This document shows, one piece after another, positions 1 to 9,430 of a stretch of 64,000 nt of DNA. Origin of the DNA: Promethearchaeota archaeon (lineage in GTDB: Archaea; Asgardarchaeota; Lokiarchaeia; Sigyniarchaeales; SOKP01); contig JAFGGO010000027.1 in assembly GCA_016930515.1 (NCBI GenBank), positions 21,382 through 85,381 of the forward strand, in the 5' to 3' direction. Below the pieces are notes generated by a model. The model had not been told where the DNA came from. It made no database searches and worked only from the letters and a program-made list of their open reading frames with translations. Numbering within the stretch: the stretch's first letter is position 1; every line of letters begins with the position of its first letter. The translations under genes and the position numbers were made by a program.

Positions 1-1
1 T

Positions 2-841
2 CGAATGGCAACAATAATTCGCTCAATAAATGACGGAAGGGCTTTTTTCATCTTACCAAGGGGCGATTTTACGCTTATAGGAACAACAGATACGGATTAT
101 AACGATGATTTAGCAAATCCATATTGTGCAAAAGAGGACGCAGATTATTTAATTGCTTCCGTGCAATATTACTTTCCAAAGGCGGAACTTGAATACAAAA
201 ACATTGTTTCGGCTTATGCTGGTATAAGGCCCTTGGTAATGCAAAAAGGTAAATCCGAAAGCGAAATATCTAGAAAACACTTGATCTTTTTTTCCGAAGA
301 CGGCTTGTTATCGATCACGGGAGGTAAACTCACGACTTTTAGGAAAATGGCAGAAGATTTATTCTTGGAATTAGAAAAAAAGAACATTTTTAAAGAAATT
401 TCGCGGAACGAAGGTTTTTCAAAGCAATTATATGTGTCATCTTTCGAGAGAGAGATATTTGATGAAAAAGTTAAAAAAATAGATCTTATTTTAGATCAAA
501 AAATAATTGATTTATTATATCAACAATACGGAAGAGGAGCGCTGGAAATCTTAGAGATTGCTTCAGAAAATCCCTCTTATATAGAACCATTAGAAAAAAA
601 CTCACAGTTCATCCCTGCAGAAATAATATATATCCTTCGAAATGAATTTGCACCCCACTTAATTGATGTACTTTGCCGTAGGACTGAAATATCTATTCTT
701 ATTCGGCACGACAAGCAAAAAGGGATTGCAAATAAGGTTGCGAGACTAATGGCATCTGAATATTTGTGGGATGAAAATAAAACCCAAAATGAAATTAGCA
801 TTTATTTAGAACATATTAAAAAATCCGTGGAATTTGTGTAA
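2..841 (+). CDS. FAD-dependent glycerol-3-phosphate dehydrogenase, C-terminal part (5' end outside window)
   Basis: Oxidises sn-glycerol 3-phosphate to dihydroxyacetone phosphate with FAD, feeding electrons to quinone or another acceptor. The segment TTDTDYNDDL, followed by a downstream ED-DYL pattern and the glycine-rich stretch SITGGKLTTFRKMAE, is diagnostic of the GlpA/GlpD family. The N-terminal FAD-binding Rossmann half is missing because the frame stays open to the window edge, so the methionine at position 5 is probably internal. The C-terminal 130 residues form the helical cap typical of GlpD-like proteins. In archaea this enzyme may act in glycerol catabolism or phospholipid backbone turnover. 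The family is clear; the exact electron acceptor is not. Confidence 0.88.
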   Translation, partial: RMATIIRSINDGRAFFILPRGDFTLIGTTDTDYNDDLANPYCAKEDADYLIASVQYYFPKAELEYKNIVSAYAGIRPLVMQKGKSESEISRKHLIFFSEDGLLSITGGKLTTFRKMAEDLFLELEKKNIFKEISRNEGFSKQLYVSSFEREIFDEKVKKIDLILDQKIIDLLYQQYGRGALEILEIASENPSYIEPLEKNSQFIPAEIIYILRNEFAPHLIDVLCRRTEISILIRHDKQKGIANKVARLMASEYLWDENKTQNEISIYLEHIKKSVEFV

Positions 842-941
842 ACTTAAATTTAAAAAATTGGACTCCGTTAGAATTATATTTAAAACCAATGATAATTAAA
901 GTAACAATAATTCAAAAATTAAAATCTAAAGTGAAACATTC

Positions 942-1601
942 GTGATATTACAAAATGTAGGGGATATTCTCAGACCTGTTGCTGGATATGCTGGGCTGTT
1001 TATGGTGCTCCTTGGAGTTATGTGGCTAATCTTTGGGCTCTACGAAGGATATAGGCGGAAATCATTCAAGGATAGAAAGGTTGAGGATTGGAACTTCAAA
1101 ATCACTAAATTCTTGAAGGGCTTGACATTATTAGGCTTCCTCGTGGGGCTTCTATGCATTATTGTAGGTGTAGTCGGGTTGTTAAATAGGGATGTTCCTC
1201 CTAGTGTTGCTTATGGTGTAGTAGTTGGAGAGAAAATTAACTATTTCACATCCATACTCTTAGTTGTCCTTGGAGTGGTTACATTCATAAAACCTGCTAA
1301 CGACTTACCAATTGCCACGGTTCTAGCTCTTATTGCGGCTTCCGCTATTACTATCGTAGTCGCGCTTATCATACCTGAAAAGGGTTACGCTGTTGTAGAG
1401 GTACTTGAAATAAAATGGGTTCTTGTTGTGTTGTTTATCATCATCTTTGCTCTCTCTGCTATCGTAGTTAAATTCTTTTCGAAAGGCTTTATGACAGCTT
1501 CCAAGGCGATATCTTGGCCTCCTCTTGCGATAATTGTCGCGATCTTTTGCATGCTTCAAGGTTTGCTCGTGATGATAGGATATTCGATCGTTCCTTACTA
1601 A
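942..1601 (+). CDS. Multi-pass membrane protein of unknown function
   Basis: A 219-residue hydrophobic protein with about six predicted membrane segments: roughly residues 12-32, 58-80, 98-115, 123-143, 155-177 and 190-215. A short basic loop (EGYRRKSFKDRK) lies after the first segment. It starts with GTG. No family was recognised and there is no catalytic motif. The gene stands alone between the glycerol-3-phosphate dehydrogenase and a convergent radical SAM gene, so context does not suggest a role. Confidence 0.75.
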   Translation: MILQNVGDILRPVAGYAGLFMVLLGVMWLIFGLYEGYRRKSFKDRKVEDWNFKITKFLKGLTLLGFLVGLLCIIVGVVGLLNRDVPPSVAYGVVVGEKINYFTSILLVVLGVVTFIKPANDLPIATVLALIAASAITIVVALIIPEKGYAVVEVLEIKWVLVVLFIIIFALSAIVVKFFSKGFMTASKAISWPPLAIIVAIFCMLQGLLVMIGYSIVPY

Positions 1602-1673
1602 TTAATTTTATTTTTTTTAACATGCTACTTATTTTAATTCATTAACCAATAGCTCTTTTTTTAAATAGTTATT
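1602..1673. terminator. T-rich intergenic terminator region between convergent genes
   Basis: The 72 bases between two convergent genes contain a run of eight T on the + strand just after the first stop codon, and further T/A-rich tracts. Archaeal RNA polymerase commonly terminates at oligo-T tracts without a hairpin. This is an inference from position and composition. Confidence 0.4.
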
Positions 1674-2759
1674 TTAATGTGACACAATTCCCAAAATATC
1701 CTTTTTTAAATCTCTTCCACATTTTGGACATGTTTTATCGTTTTTAATATCAATTTTCGTAAACATGTATCCCCTCCTTCCCAGTAAAAGATGTCCACAA
1801 TTTGGACAATAGGTATTGCTTCCCTCTTCGTGATTTATGTTTCCCACATAAGGAAAATAAAGCCCTGCTTTTTTCGCGATATTGTATGCCATATTCAAGG
1901 TTTTCACAGGAGTTCTTTCGTCAGATGGAGCCTTGAAATCTGGGTGGTAGGCTGAAAAATGAGTTGGCGTGTTTTTACCAAGATTTTCAACCACCCAATT
2001 ACATAACAATTCCATATCTTCTTTTTTATCGTTCAAACCTGGGATTATTAAGTTCGTAATTTCTACGTGTATTCCTCCCTCTTTAAATCTCTTTGCAGTG
2101 TCTAATACGGGTTTTACGGACTTTACACCACAGATCTTTTTGTAAAAGTCGTCGCTCATCGCTTTTATATCTATATTAGCGGCGTCAATACCTGCGCTAA
2201 TCAATTCTTCACTTGCTTCGGGAGTGGAATACCCGTTTGTCACTAATATAGTTTTTATATGTTCTTTTTTCATCAACTGGGTGACATCTAAAACCCATTC
2301 GTGCCATATAAGTGGTTCGTTGTAAGTAAATGCGAGGGTTTGTGCCCCGCTCTTGAGAACTTTCTCAATCAACTCTTTTGGATTCATTTCAACGAGCTTC
2401 ATTTCCCGATTTTTGAGTTCTTCGATGTCGTAATACCCCGTTTTACCGTTATCCGAAGGACTTGCTTGGCTAATGGTCCAGTTTTGGCAATTCAAACATC
2501 GAAAAGAACACCCTATCGAAGCTATTGAATACGCAGTGGCTCCAGGCCAAAAATTATATAATGGTTTTTTCTCAATTGGGTCTAAACTACCTTTTGATAT
2601 CAATGAACCGTAAATCAAGGAATAAAAATCTCCACTTATATTTCTTCTCGTTCCACAAATCCCTGTTCTCCCTTCAACGACTATGCATTCGTTCGCGCAC
2701 ACTCGGCATCTCACTTTATTATCGTCAAGTGAATCCCATAATCTAGCTTTAATCTTCAA
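1674..2759 (-). CDS. amrS: AmmeMemoRadiSam-type radical SAM enzyme (PflA-like)
   Basis: A 361-residue radical S-adenosylmethionine enzyme. The cluster motif CxxxCxxC is at C84, C88 and C91 (GCSFRCLNCQN). An N-terminal cysteine group (C18, C21, C25, C35) and a C-terminal zinc-ribbon-like part (CPNC and CPKC pairs) match the AmrS family, which resembles pyruvate formate-lyase activating enzyme. AmrS normally occurs with AmrA/AmrB (AMMECR1 and Memo domains), and neither is in this window. The substrate is unknown; the Memo/AMMECR1 partnership suggests modification of a small molecule or protein. The frame starts with TTG at 2759. Family assignment is strong and function is weak. Confidence 0.88.
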   Translation of the reverse strand: MKIKARLWDSLDDNKVRCRVCANECIVVEGRTGICGTRRNISGDFYSLIYGSLISKGSLDPIEKKPLYNFWPGATAYSIASIGCSFRCLNCQNWTISQASPSDNGKTGYYDIEELKNREMKLVEMNPKELIEKVLKSGAQTLAFTYNEPLIWHEWVLDVTQLMKKEHIKTILVTNGYSTPEASEELISAGIDAANIDIKAMSDDFYKKICGVKSVKPVLDTAKRFKEGGIHVEITNLIIPGLNDKKEDMELLCNWVVENLGKNTPTHFSAYHPDFKAPSDERTPVKTLNMAYNIAKKAGLYFPYVGNINHEEGSNTYCPNCGHLLLGRRGYMFTKIDIKNDKTCPKCGRDLKKDILGIVSH

Positions 2760-2861
2760 CTTTTATTCTCACTTTATTTCACAATAGGAATTCCCAAAAG
2801 TAATTAGTCTAAGATTCTTAATATGTATTCCACTTAAAGAAGTAAAAAAGGATTGATCTAA

Positions 2862-3296
2862 ATGGAAGTAAACACAAATGAAATAGTATCTTGGTTTCAA
2901 AAAGGATTAAATTGCTCTCAGTTCGTTTTATCTCGGTTTGGACCACGATTTGGTATAAACGAGCAATGTAGTTTAAAGATAGCAGGTGGATTTGGAGGTG
3001 GAATGACGATGGGAAATACTTGTGGCTCAATTACTGCTGCATTTATGGTTATTGGACTCAAGTTTGAAAAGATCAATGAGGAAAACACAAGCCCACATGA
3101 AATCACTTACCAAAAGATAAGGGAGTTCGTAAATCAATTCACAAAACTCAATAAAACGATCATATGCAACCAATTAACTGGTGTGGATATGTCAACGCTC
3201 GAAGGAAGGGAAAAAGCAAGAAACGAGAATATTTTTCTAACAACCTGTCCTAAAGTAATTCAAGACTCTATAAACATTTTAGAATCCATTCTATAA
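2862..3296 (+). CDS. C_GCAxxG_C_C family redox-type protein
   Basis: A 144-residue protein with NCSQ near residue 18, GMTMGNTCGSITAA near residue 50 and a late TCPK cysteine. This spacing matches the C_GCAxxG_C_C family of small proteins with conserved, probably redox-active or metal-binding cysteines. Members often sit beside redox enzymes. A purine-rich sequence (aaaaagga) precedes the ATG. The biochemical role of the family is not established. A more complete paralogue lies at 36383-36901. Confidence 0.8.
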   Translation: MEVNTNEIVSWFQKGLNCSQFVLSRFGPRFGINEQCSLKIAGGFGGGMTMGNTCGSITAAFMVIGLKFEKINEENTSPHEITYQKIREFVNQFTKLNKTIICNQLTGVDMSTLEGREKARNENIFLTTCPKVIQDSINILESIL

Positions 3297-3343
3297 CTTT
3301 AAACAATGTATATAGTACTAAATGATATGTAAAGGTCCAAAAT

Positions 3344-4279
3344 TTGCAAGTTAAAGAAGATATTAGCCTCACTAGAGAAGAAATTGATCAATTAATCAAG
3401 AAAAAATTAATTCTATTAAATGAGATTGATAGAAATCAAGGAAAAGGGTCCGAATATATTCGAATTCTAAGCGAGATCGCATTACTCAAGCTTGAGATTG
3501 AGGAATTCGAAGAATCTGAGAATTATTTTAAGACATGTCTGGCTTTTTTTGAAAAACAGAGCGATAATCTTGGAAAAGCTGCTGTTTTGGGTCTCTTAGG
3601 TGCCCTATTCTATAAGAAGGACCAATTTGAAGAATCTATCAATTATTATCGACAAGGAGATCTATTATACAAGGAACTCCTCCAGTTTAAAGAACAAACA
3701 ACATGCTTAATCGGAATTGGAAGCGCTTATCTGAAATTAAATAAGCTAGACGAAGCAAGCGATATATTTTTTAAATGTAGTGCAATTTGTGCTGACAACC
3801 ACGATGTCTACGGATTATTAGAATGCCTTCAAAATTTAATATTTATCTACGAAAAAGAAGAAAAATGGGATGTTGTCTTTGAATTGTACAAAAAAACCCT
3901 TAAAGCTTTCAAGGAATTAAAAGACCGACAAGGCATGATCGTATCGTATTTTAACTTGGGAATATTAAAAAAAAAAAAAAATTACGAGGAAGCGTTAATC
4001 TATTTCAAAAAAGGAACAAATGTGGCAATTGATTCAAACTATTCTGAATTAATAGTAAAAGGGCTAAGTTATATAGCCGAATGCTTGTTCTATACGGGTA
4101 AAATAAGAGATGCAACGAATCAATTGATAAAAAGCCTCCATTTAGCTGAAGAAATTAAAGCAAAAAACGCGATTATACAAATCTCAGTGTTGTTAAAATC
4201 GTTTGGGCTTAGTGAAACTGATATCCAAGAAAGCCTTAAAAAATATCGCGAAGATAGGAAAATAACGAAAAATAAATAA
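3344..4279 (+). CDS. Tetratricopeptide repeat protein
   Basis: A 311-residue, almost wholly helical protein made of TPR units. Examples are EFEESENYFKTCLAFFEK, QFEESINYYRQGDLLYKE, KLDEASDIFFKCSAICAD and NYEEALIYFKKGTNVAID. TPR arrays are protein-interaction scaffolds, and no enzymatic domain is present. The frame begins with TTG, eight bases after a Shine-Dalgarno-like aaaggt. A run of 15 A encodes the lysine stretch after ILK near residue 208, a site prone to polymerase slippage. The next gene is a second TPR protein on the same strand, so the two may act together. Confidence 0.85.
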   Translation: MQVKEDISLTREEIDQLIKKKLILLNEIDRNQGKGSEYIRILSEIALLKLEIEEFEESENYFKTCLAFFEKQSDNLGKAAVLGLLGALFYKKDQFEESINYYRQGDLLYKELLQFKEQTTCLIGIGSAYLKLNKLDEASDIFFKCSAICADNHDVYGLLECLQNLIFIYEKEEKWDVVFELYKKTLKAFKELKDRQGMIVSYFNLGILKKKKNYEEALIYFKKGTNVAIDSNYSELIVKGLSYIAECLFYTGKIRDATNQLIKSLHLAEEIKAKNAIIQISVLLKSFGLSETDIQESLKKYREDRKITKNK

Positions 4280-4326
4280 TTAAATTGACTTTACTTTAAT
4301 AGTAAATTATTTATTCTCTATTAAAG

Positions 4327-5745
4327 ATGAAAAATTGTCCATTTTGTAATCAAGAAGTGAGAGAAACCGATAAGTTTTGCATTCATTGCAAGAAACCACT
4401 TTTAACATTCATCTCGCAGAAGGAGGGTTCCTTAAACAAGAGCTTGCAACCATATAATTACTTACAGTACGAGGACGAGGATCAAGACGAGGAGTTCAAT
4501 ATTTCTGAAATCGATAGCGATGTCATTGACAGAAAAATAAGAAAAATAAGTGCCTCTTTAGAAGCAGCGCAAGCTTCGGGGATTACAACTGGGGATTTAT
4601 TGCTAAAAAAGGCTTCTTTATACTATCAAAAAAGAGATCTCGGAACTTCTGCAAAAATTGTTGAATTAGCTCTTAACTCTTTCGATTCCGAAAACGATCT
4701 GATGAATGTTGCTATATGCCATAACGAACTAGGTTTAATTCAAGAGGATATAGGCATTTACGATGAAGCTATCTATCAGTTTGATAGAGCGATTGACATT
4801 CTTAAAAATCTCGGAGATTCTCAAAAATTAATAAGAACATATAATAACATCGCAAATATTTACCATTTAATTAAAGATTTTGAGCATTCTTACGAATATT
4901 ATAAAAAAGCCATTGACCTAGCTCGAAAAGAAAATCTCGTCATGGAAGAAGTCAAATCGTCCTCAAATTTGGTTGATGTATTATTCTCCTTTAAAAATTA
5001 CGATTCGATCGAAAAAATTCTCGATAGAAACGCGTTTATTTTTAATCAAATCGGAGATATTAATGGTACAATTATTACTTTGATAAAATACGGGAAATTA
5101 AATTTCCACAAAGGACCAAATTACTTCGATAAAGCGCTTAAATTATTTACCGATGCCTTAGATCTTGTTGAAAAGATTAGCGAAAGAATTTCAATCTATT
5201 CAAAATCACAATTGGAATGGGAGTGCTATTTATACATTGGAAAAGTGTATTATAAGAGAAAAAATTACGAAAAAGCCGAAATTAATATTTTAAGAAGCCT
5301 TGAATCACTACGGACCCATGAAATTGAAGATAGTCTTAACCAAGCGTTAGTTTTGAAACTAATAGGTAAGATTTATTCTGCAAAAAATAATTTTATTAAA
5401 GCAGTGGAATATTTCGATTTATCTTCGATAACTTACGAAAAATTCGGGGCATTATATGACAAGGCGTTGGTTAAGATATTGGCTGCTCAAGATATCATGG
5501 AAAGCAACAATGACGATTCAAAAGCCTTAAATTATTATGAAGATGCATTAAATATATTTCAAGAGCAAGGATATGATAAAGAAGTGGCAGATACCTCTCA
5601 AACTTTAGGGGATATTTATATAAAGCTTAATTTGGAAGGAATAGCTCTTGAATATTTTGAAAAAGCTAAAGATACTTACCAAATTTTAAAAGATAAGTTT
5701 AATTCGCAACTCGTTAAGGAAAAAATACAATCCTTGAAAACTTAA
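4327..5745 (+). CDS. Zinc-ribbon TPR repeat protein
   Basis: A 472-residue protein with an N-terminal zinc ribbon (CPFC near residue 4 and CIHC near residue 17) and an acidic linker. From about residue 80 to the end it has roughly nine TPR units, for example YDEAIYQFDRAIDILKNLG, NYEKAEINILRSLESL and LEGIALEYFEKAKDTY. The layout resembles Asgard and eukaryotic TPR adaptor proteins (LGN/kinesin-light-chain-like repeats), but orthology cannot be shown from sequence alone. The gene lies 47 bases after another TPR gene and its stop overlaps the stop of the convergent membrane glycosyltransferase-like gene by four bases. Confidence 0.85.
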   Translation: MKNCPFCNQEVRETDKFCIHCKKPLLTFISQKEGSLNKSLQPYNYLQYEDEDQDEEFNISEIDSDVIDRKIRKISASLEAAQASGITTGDLLLKKASLYYQKRDLGTSAKIVELALNSFDSENDLMNVAICHNELGLIQEDIGIYDEAIYQFDRAIDILKNLGDSQKLIRTYNNIANIYHLIKDFEHSYEYYKKAIDLARKENLVMEEVKSSSNLVDVLFSFKNYDSIEKILDRNAFIFNQIGDINGTIITLIKYGKLNFHKGPNYFDKALKLFTDALDLVEKISERISIYSKSQLEWECYLYIGKVYYKRKNYEKAEINILRSLESLRTHEIEDSLNQALVLKLIGKIYSAKNNFIKAVEYFDLSSITYEKFGALYDKALVKILAAQDIMESNNDDSKALNYYEDALNIFQEQGYDKEVADTSQTLGDIYIKLNLEGIALEYFEKAKDTYQILKDKFNSQLVKEKIQSLKT

Positions 5746-6593
5746 GACACAAATGTTTCAATCCCCTCGGTAATTAATGGTAGAAAAGCTAGGCACAGAA
5801 CGATTTCGAATGTACAAAAAAGGATCCAAAACCATTTTACTTTATTAATAGGATATTTTTTATATTCAATAAAAACTAAAATTGGTACGGACCACCAAAA
5901 ATAGTGAGGAACTTGTAAAAAAATTAGCATATCGTTGTAAGATACAACATTTCCACCAACGCCCGAACTCGTGATGAAAGACATCAACACGATACCAAGC
6001 ACGAGAATTAATGCTGGAAAAATCTCTTTTCTGAGTTTTCGTTCGAAGTATAAATTAATTAAAAATAATATTCCGAACGCTATAATTGATGTTAACTTGT
6101 AAAAGGCGAGTAATAAAAAGAGAGGTGCAAACCATTTATCCTTATATTTCTGATACATGTAAAGAGAAAAAGTTATCCATATGTTTGTGTTAAAGAGCAT
6201 TGACCACCAAAAAACCATGAGAATATTACCATATAACCACCACTCCTGATACGAGTTTTTAACATTTTTTAAAATATAGAAAAACATGCCGAAGGTTATC
6301 ATTAAATGGATTGTAAAGCTTAAATACTCCGGTAATAGCATCCATACGCATAAGACGCAAAAGTAATTTAAATAAAGATATCCTTCTACCTCGTATATGT
6401 CTTGACCCATCCAAAAGCGATTCACTGCAATATAATAATAGCGAAAGTCGTGTCCAAAAGGGACTCCATTCACTAGGCGCACGACGCTCGTGATTATGCC
6501 GATGCAAAAAGAAATGAACATGATTGCTAAGAAGGAGTACAATACTTTTTGATTTATACTACTTTCAACGAGCTCATATCCTTCTTTAGACAT
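5742..6593 (-). CDS. GT-C/GT87-like membrane glycosyltransferase
   Basis: A 283-residue protein with about seven to eight membrane segments. The first extracytoplasmic loop carries HDFRYYYIAVNRFWMGQDIY, which resembles the Asp-containing loop of the GT87 (DUF2029) polyprenyl-phosphate-mannose-dependent transferases. Full-length GT87 proteins are usually 380 residues or more, so this is a short or divergent member. The likely role is adding sugars to lipids or proteins at the outer face of the membrane. It is placed tail-to-tail with the TPR gene. Confidence 0.6.
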   Translation of the reverse strand: MSKEGYELVESSINQKVLYSFLAIMFISFCIGIITSVVRLVNGVPFGHDFRYYYIAVNRFWMGQDIYEVEGYLYLNYFCVLCVWMLLPEYLSFTIHLMITFGMFFYILKNVKNSYQEWWLYGNILMVFWWSMLFNTNIWITFSLYMYQKYKDKWFAPLFLLLAFYKLTSIIAFGILFLINLYFERKLRKEIFPALILVLGIVLMSFITSSGVGGNVVSYNDMLIFLQVPHYFWWSVPILVFIEYKKYPINKVKWFWILFCTFEIVLCLAFLPLITEGIETFVS

Positions 6594-6685
6594 AACTATC
6601 TTAATAATTAATATCTAAATAATATTATGGGAAAGTTACTCAAATAATGAATTAACAAAATGTCAAGATGTGAGGTTATTAACCT

Positions 6686-8290
6686 TCACGGAAGTAAACC
6701 AAGAGAATTTCGCATTTTTTTTTCTGTATCCGTGGTTAATAAGTCTAGGTAGCGTAAAGAGGATATTCCCTTCATCAAACGCTTTTTTATATTTGGATCT
6801 TTTGAAAGGTTCTTGTTCTCGCAGCAAAATTCAAAATTTGACCTTAAAATCATGTCGTCTTCGATTTTATTAACTAAAATTGCTTGAAAATCTTGTAAAG
6901 GGCTTGAAAATATTTCGTAAATCGAACTTGAATCTCCAATTCGTCCTGGAAATACAATACTAATTCGCTCTTCCATCATCTCCTCGTCTTCAATGAACAT
7001 TGCGTATAGTGGCATGTACATCCATCGAATAGGCATTGCAAAGAAATCGGACTTATTGTCGGGTATGGACCATTGTTTCAGTTCTTCGGCTTCTATTAGA
7101 CAAGTATTGTGTTTTTGAACGATTATTTCTGTAATTTGCTTGTACAACGCCTCTAAATCGTCTCTATACGATGTAATCTCTATGACTGCGCTTTCTTGTT
7201 CCTTTTCAATCGTGGTTATTTGGTGATTTCTATCCTGTAGGCGCGTCTGTAAATCTATCTCGTGTTCCTTCAGTTTTTGAGACGCCCTTTCGTCAACTGC
7301 TTTAGCTTTTTCTAAAATATCTTCATATTTTTGCGATAAATTATTTATACTTTCTAAAAGTCTCGTTCCTTGTTCTTTCAGATAATTAAAATGAACTAAA
7401 AATTTTGGTTGAAGATCTTCAAAGACTTTTGATTTGAGACTTTCGTCTCGAGTGAAAAATTTATTTTTTTTTATCATGTCTTCCAAGTTTCTTTCAACGG
7501 TTAAAAAAAGCGTCGAAACACTCTCAATGATTTTTTTCTTTTCTTCCACCCTCCAATTTTCGATCTCGTCCCCCTTATAATCCTTTTGAATTTCAACTTG
7601 TGAATCATCTATTAATGAGGATGTTTTCTTGAGTTGGGAACTAAATCTTTGTTTCACATCAGAAAGATTAACTTTTAAATCTAATAGTTTTTTGTCAACG
7701 AATTTACTGATTAATTCTATTTGATTTTTCCATCTTAGTGCGTTTCCTTTCATTTGTTCGAAGGTTTTTCTGTATTTTTCAGCAATGTCAATGGCCATTT
7801 CTGTTGATAACTTTACATTTAAAGGCATGTAATTCGAAACAGGTTCAATTTTAATAGTTGGGAGCATTTCAACGATTGTTTTAAGGAAATCAGGCGATAA
7901 CAAGCCCTCAATCTCGAGTGATTGGAACTCGGAATCTTCGGACTCGCTTATAATTTCGGCGTCAACATCTTTATATGTTATAATATTTATAATTTGCTGT
8001 AATTGGTCTTTTTCGGTTTTTGTTCCCGTATCGCGTAAAAGGTGTCCAATTAATGGTTGTCTGGGAGGATTAGACAATTTTCCTTTTTTTGACAAGATCG
8101 CTAGACCATCTAATAGTATATGAGTTGAAATAGTTCCCGGAACGCTAGCAAAAGGCCAGAGAAGTCTTGAAAAAGAGAGTATCTTTTCTCCATTCTTTAT
8201 ATCCCTCGTCAATAAATAATAAGCGATGGTTAATTCCTCGTCATCGCGTATGGGTGGCAAATTAGGATTCTTTCGTAAAAAAAAAGGCAA
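6686..8290 (-). CDS. Large coiled-coil protein of unknown function
   Basis: A 534-residue protein. Residues 1-110 form a conserved-looking globular part (IRDDEELTIAYYLLTRDIK and WPFASVPGTISTH). Residues about 165-400 are long charged helices with heptad character, and a further globular region lies at 405-500 (MPIRWMYMPLYAMFIED). No signal peptide or membrane segment is seen. The frame begins with TTG directly before a nine-base homopolymer, so the exact start is uncertain. The layout, a globular head with a long coiled coil and a globular tail, resembles cytoskeletal or membrane-tethering proteins, but nothing assigns a function. Confidence 0.7.
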   Translation of the reverse strand: MPFFLRKNPNLPPIRDDEELTIAYYLLTRDIKNGEKILSFSRLLWPFASVPGTISTHILLDGLAILSKKGKLSNPPRQPLIGHLLRDTGTKTEKDQLQQIINIITYKDVDAEIISESEDSEFQSLEIEGLLSPDFLKTIVEMLPTIKIEPVSNYMPLNVKLSTEMAIDIAEKYRKTFEQMKGNALRWKNQIELISKFVDKKLLDLKVNLSDVKQRFSSQLKKTSSLIDDSQVEIQKDYKGDEIENWRVEEKKKIIESVSTLFLTVERNLEDMIKKNKFFTRDESLKSKVFEDLQPKFLVHFNYLKEQGTRLLESINNLSQKYEDILEKAKAVDERASQKLKEHEIDLQTRLQDRNHQITTIEKEQESAVIEITSYRDDLEALYKQITEIIVQKHNTCLIEAEELKQWSIPDNKSDFFAMPIRWMYMPLYAMFIEDEEMMEERISIVFPGRIGDSSSIYEIFSSPLQDFQAILVNKIEDDMILRSNFEFCCENKNLSKDPNIKKRLMKGISSLRYLDLLTTDTEKKMRNSLGLLP

Positions 8291-8419
8291 GATGTTTTGA
8301 TTTCCGTGAATTGAAATGTGATATCCCCTTTAATATGTTTTACTTGATTACCTAATGGAAAACCTCTATTTTAAAATGAATCTTTTTTATAAAAATGTGA
8401 ATTTAAAAACTTAAAAAAA

Positions 8420-9295
8420 TTACTTGAGTTGCTCGACATTATTAGCTATTGCTAATATTAATAATGACGCAATAATGAGTAATGGGGGAATAGTTGCTTC
8501 CATATGAGGCCACCCCATTGTATCAAAAACACCTTGAAAGATTCTTCCAGCGAAATATAGCAAGAAACCAAGTCCATTAAGAGCGTATGATTTTCTTAAT
8601 ACTCCAAAAGTCTTCCATGCTAAGTAGAAAAACATTAATGGAATAAGAAATACTAATAAAGGAGAAAAAACGAAATTATTTAGAAACCTTCCACCTGGTG
8701 TTTTTCCTATTAAATACGCAGATTGATCATACCCCATTTGATAAGCTATATTATAATCAGGGTCTAAAAATAATTCATTATTAAGCAAGAGAACGGAAAT
8801 GCCAACAATAATAGGAATTAATATCAAAATTCCTCTCACGATTAACCTTCGCTTGTCGTTATTAAAAAAAACAACTAAATCTTGCTTAATTTTCGATTCT
8901 TCTTTGATTTCTCTCTCTTTATCAACAGGTGTGGGAAGCAACAAAATTCCTAATACTCCCATAGCAGAGGCAATTCCCATCCATGTGAAAAATGTGGCAA
9001 GTCTATAAACCGTTAACAAGAGTTCCCCGGTAACAGGCGATCCTATTGGATTTTCTACTGAAGCAGCTGGATCGGGAAGGAAAAAATAATAGAGCATGAA
9101 AAAGATCCTTCCTATAGCAAGAGCTAAAGTAACTCCCGCAAAATATATCCAATACATCTTTTTTGAAGTTCTAAACTTGAGTATAAAATAAAAAAACAAC
9201 AATATATAATACCCAATAACAATGAAATATAATCCTAATTCAATAGCGCCCCAATTTGTAAGTCCCATATCATAGCTAGGAATTGCATTTATCAT
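8420..9295 (-). CDS. Seven-transmembrane-type membrane protein
   Basis: A 291-residue protein with about seven hydrophobic segments (near residues 16-40, 47-72, 95-122, 150-172, 205-225, 235-255 and 268-288). The loop between the third and fourth segments is charged (DKEREIKEESKIKQD). There is no signal peptide or catalytic motif. Size and topology resemble the 271-residue membrane protein at 33919-34734. The gene diverges from glycyl-tRNA synthetase across a 135-base AT-rich interval that must hold both promoters. Function unknown. Confidence 0.75.
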   Translation of the reverse strand: MINAIPSYDMGLTNWGAIELGLYFIVIGYYILLFFYFILKFRTSKKMYWIYFAGVTLALAIGRIFFMLYYFFLPDPAASVENPIGSPVTGELLLTVYRLATFFTWMGIASAMGVLGILLLPTPVDKEREIKEESKIKQDLVVFFNNDKRRLIVRGILILIPIIVGISVLLLNNELFLDPDYNIAYQMGYDQSAYLIGKTPGGRFLNNFVFSPLLVFLIPLMFFYLAWKTFGVLRKSYALNGLGFLLYFAGRIFQGVFDTMGWPHMEATIPPLLIIASLLILAIANNVEQLK

Positions 9296-9430
9296 GTTTA
9301 AACACCATTAATAGATCTAATTTTTATAGTTATAATTTATTATAAAACAATCTTATTTAATTCTTTAGATATCTCAAAATACAAATATCATTATTAATTT
9401 TTCTACTTATTAAAAAATAATATCAAGCTC

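Noticed and set aside
577..801. Minus-strand frame inside the glycerol-3-phosphate dehydrogenase gene
   Set aside because: Fully overlaps a clear gene on the other strand, and its translation has no recognisable features.
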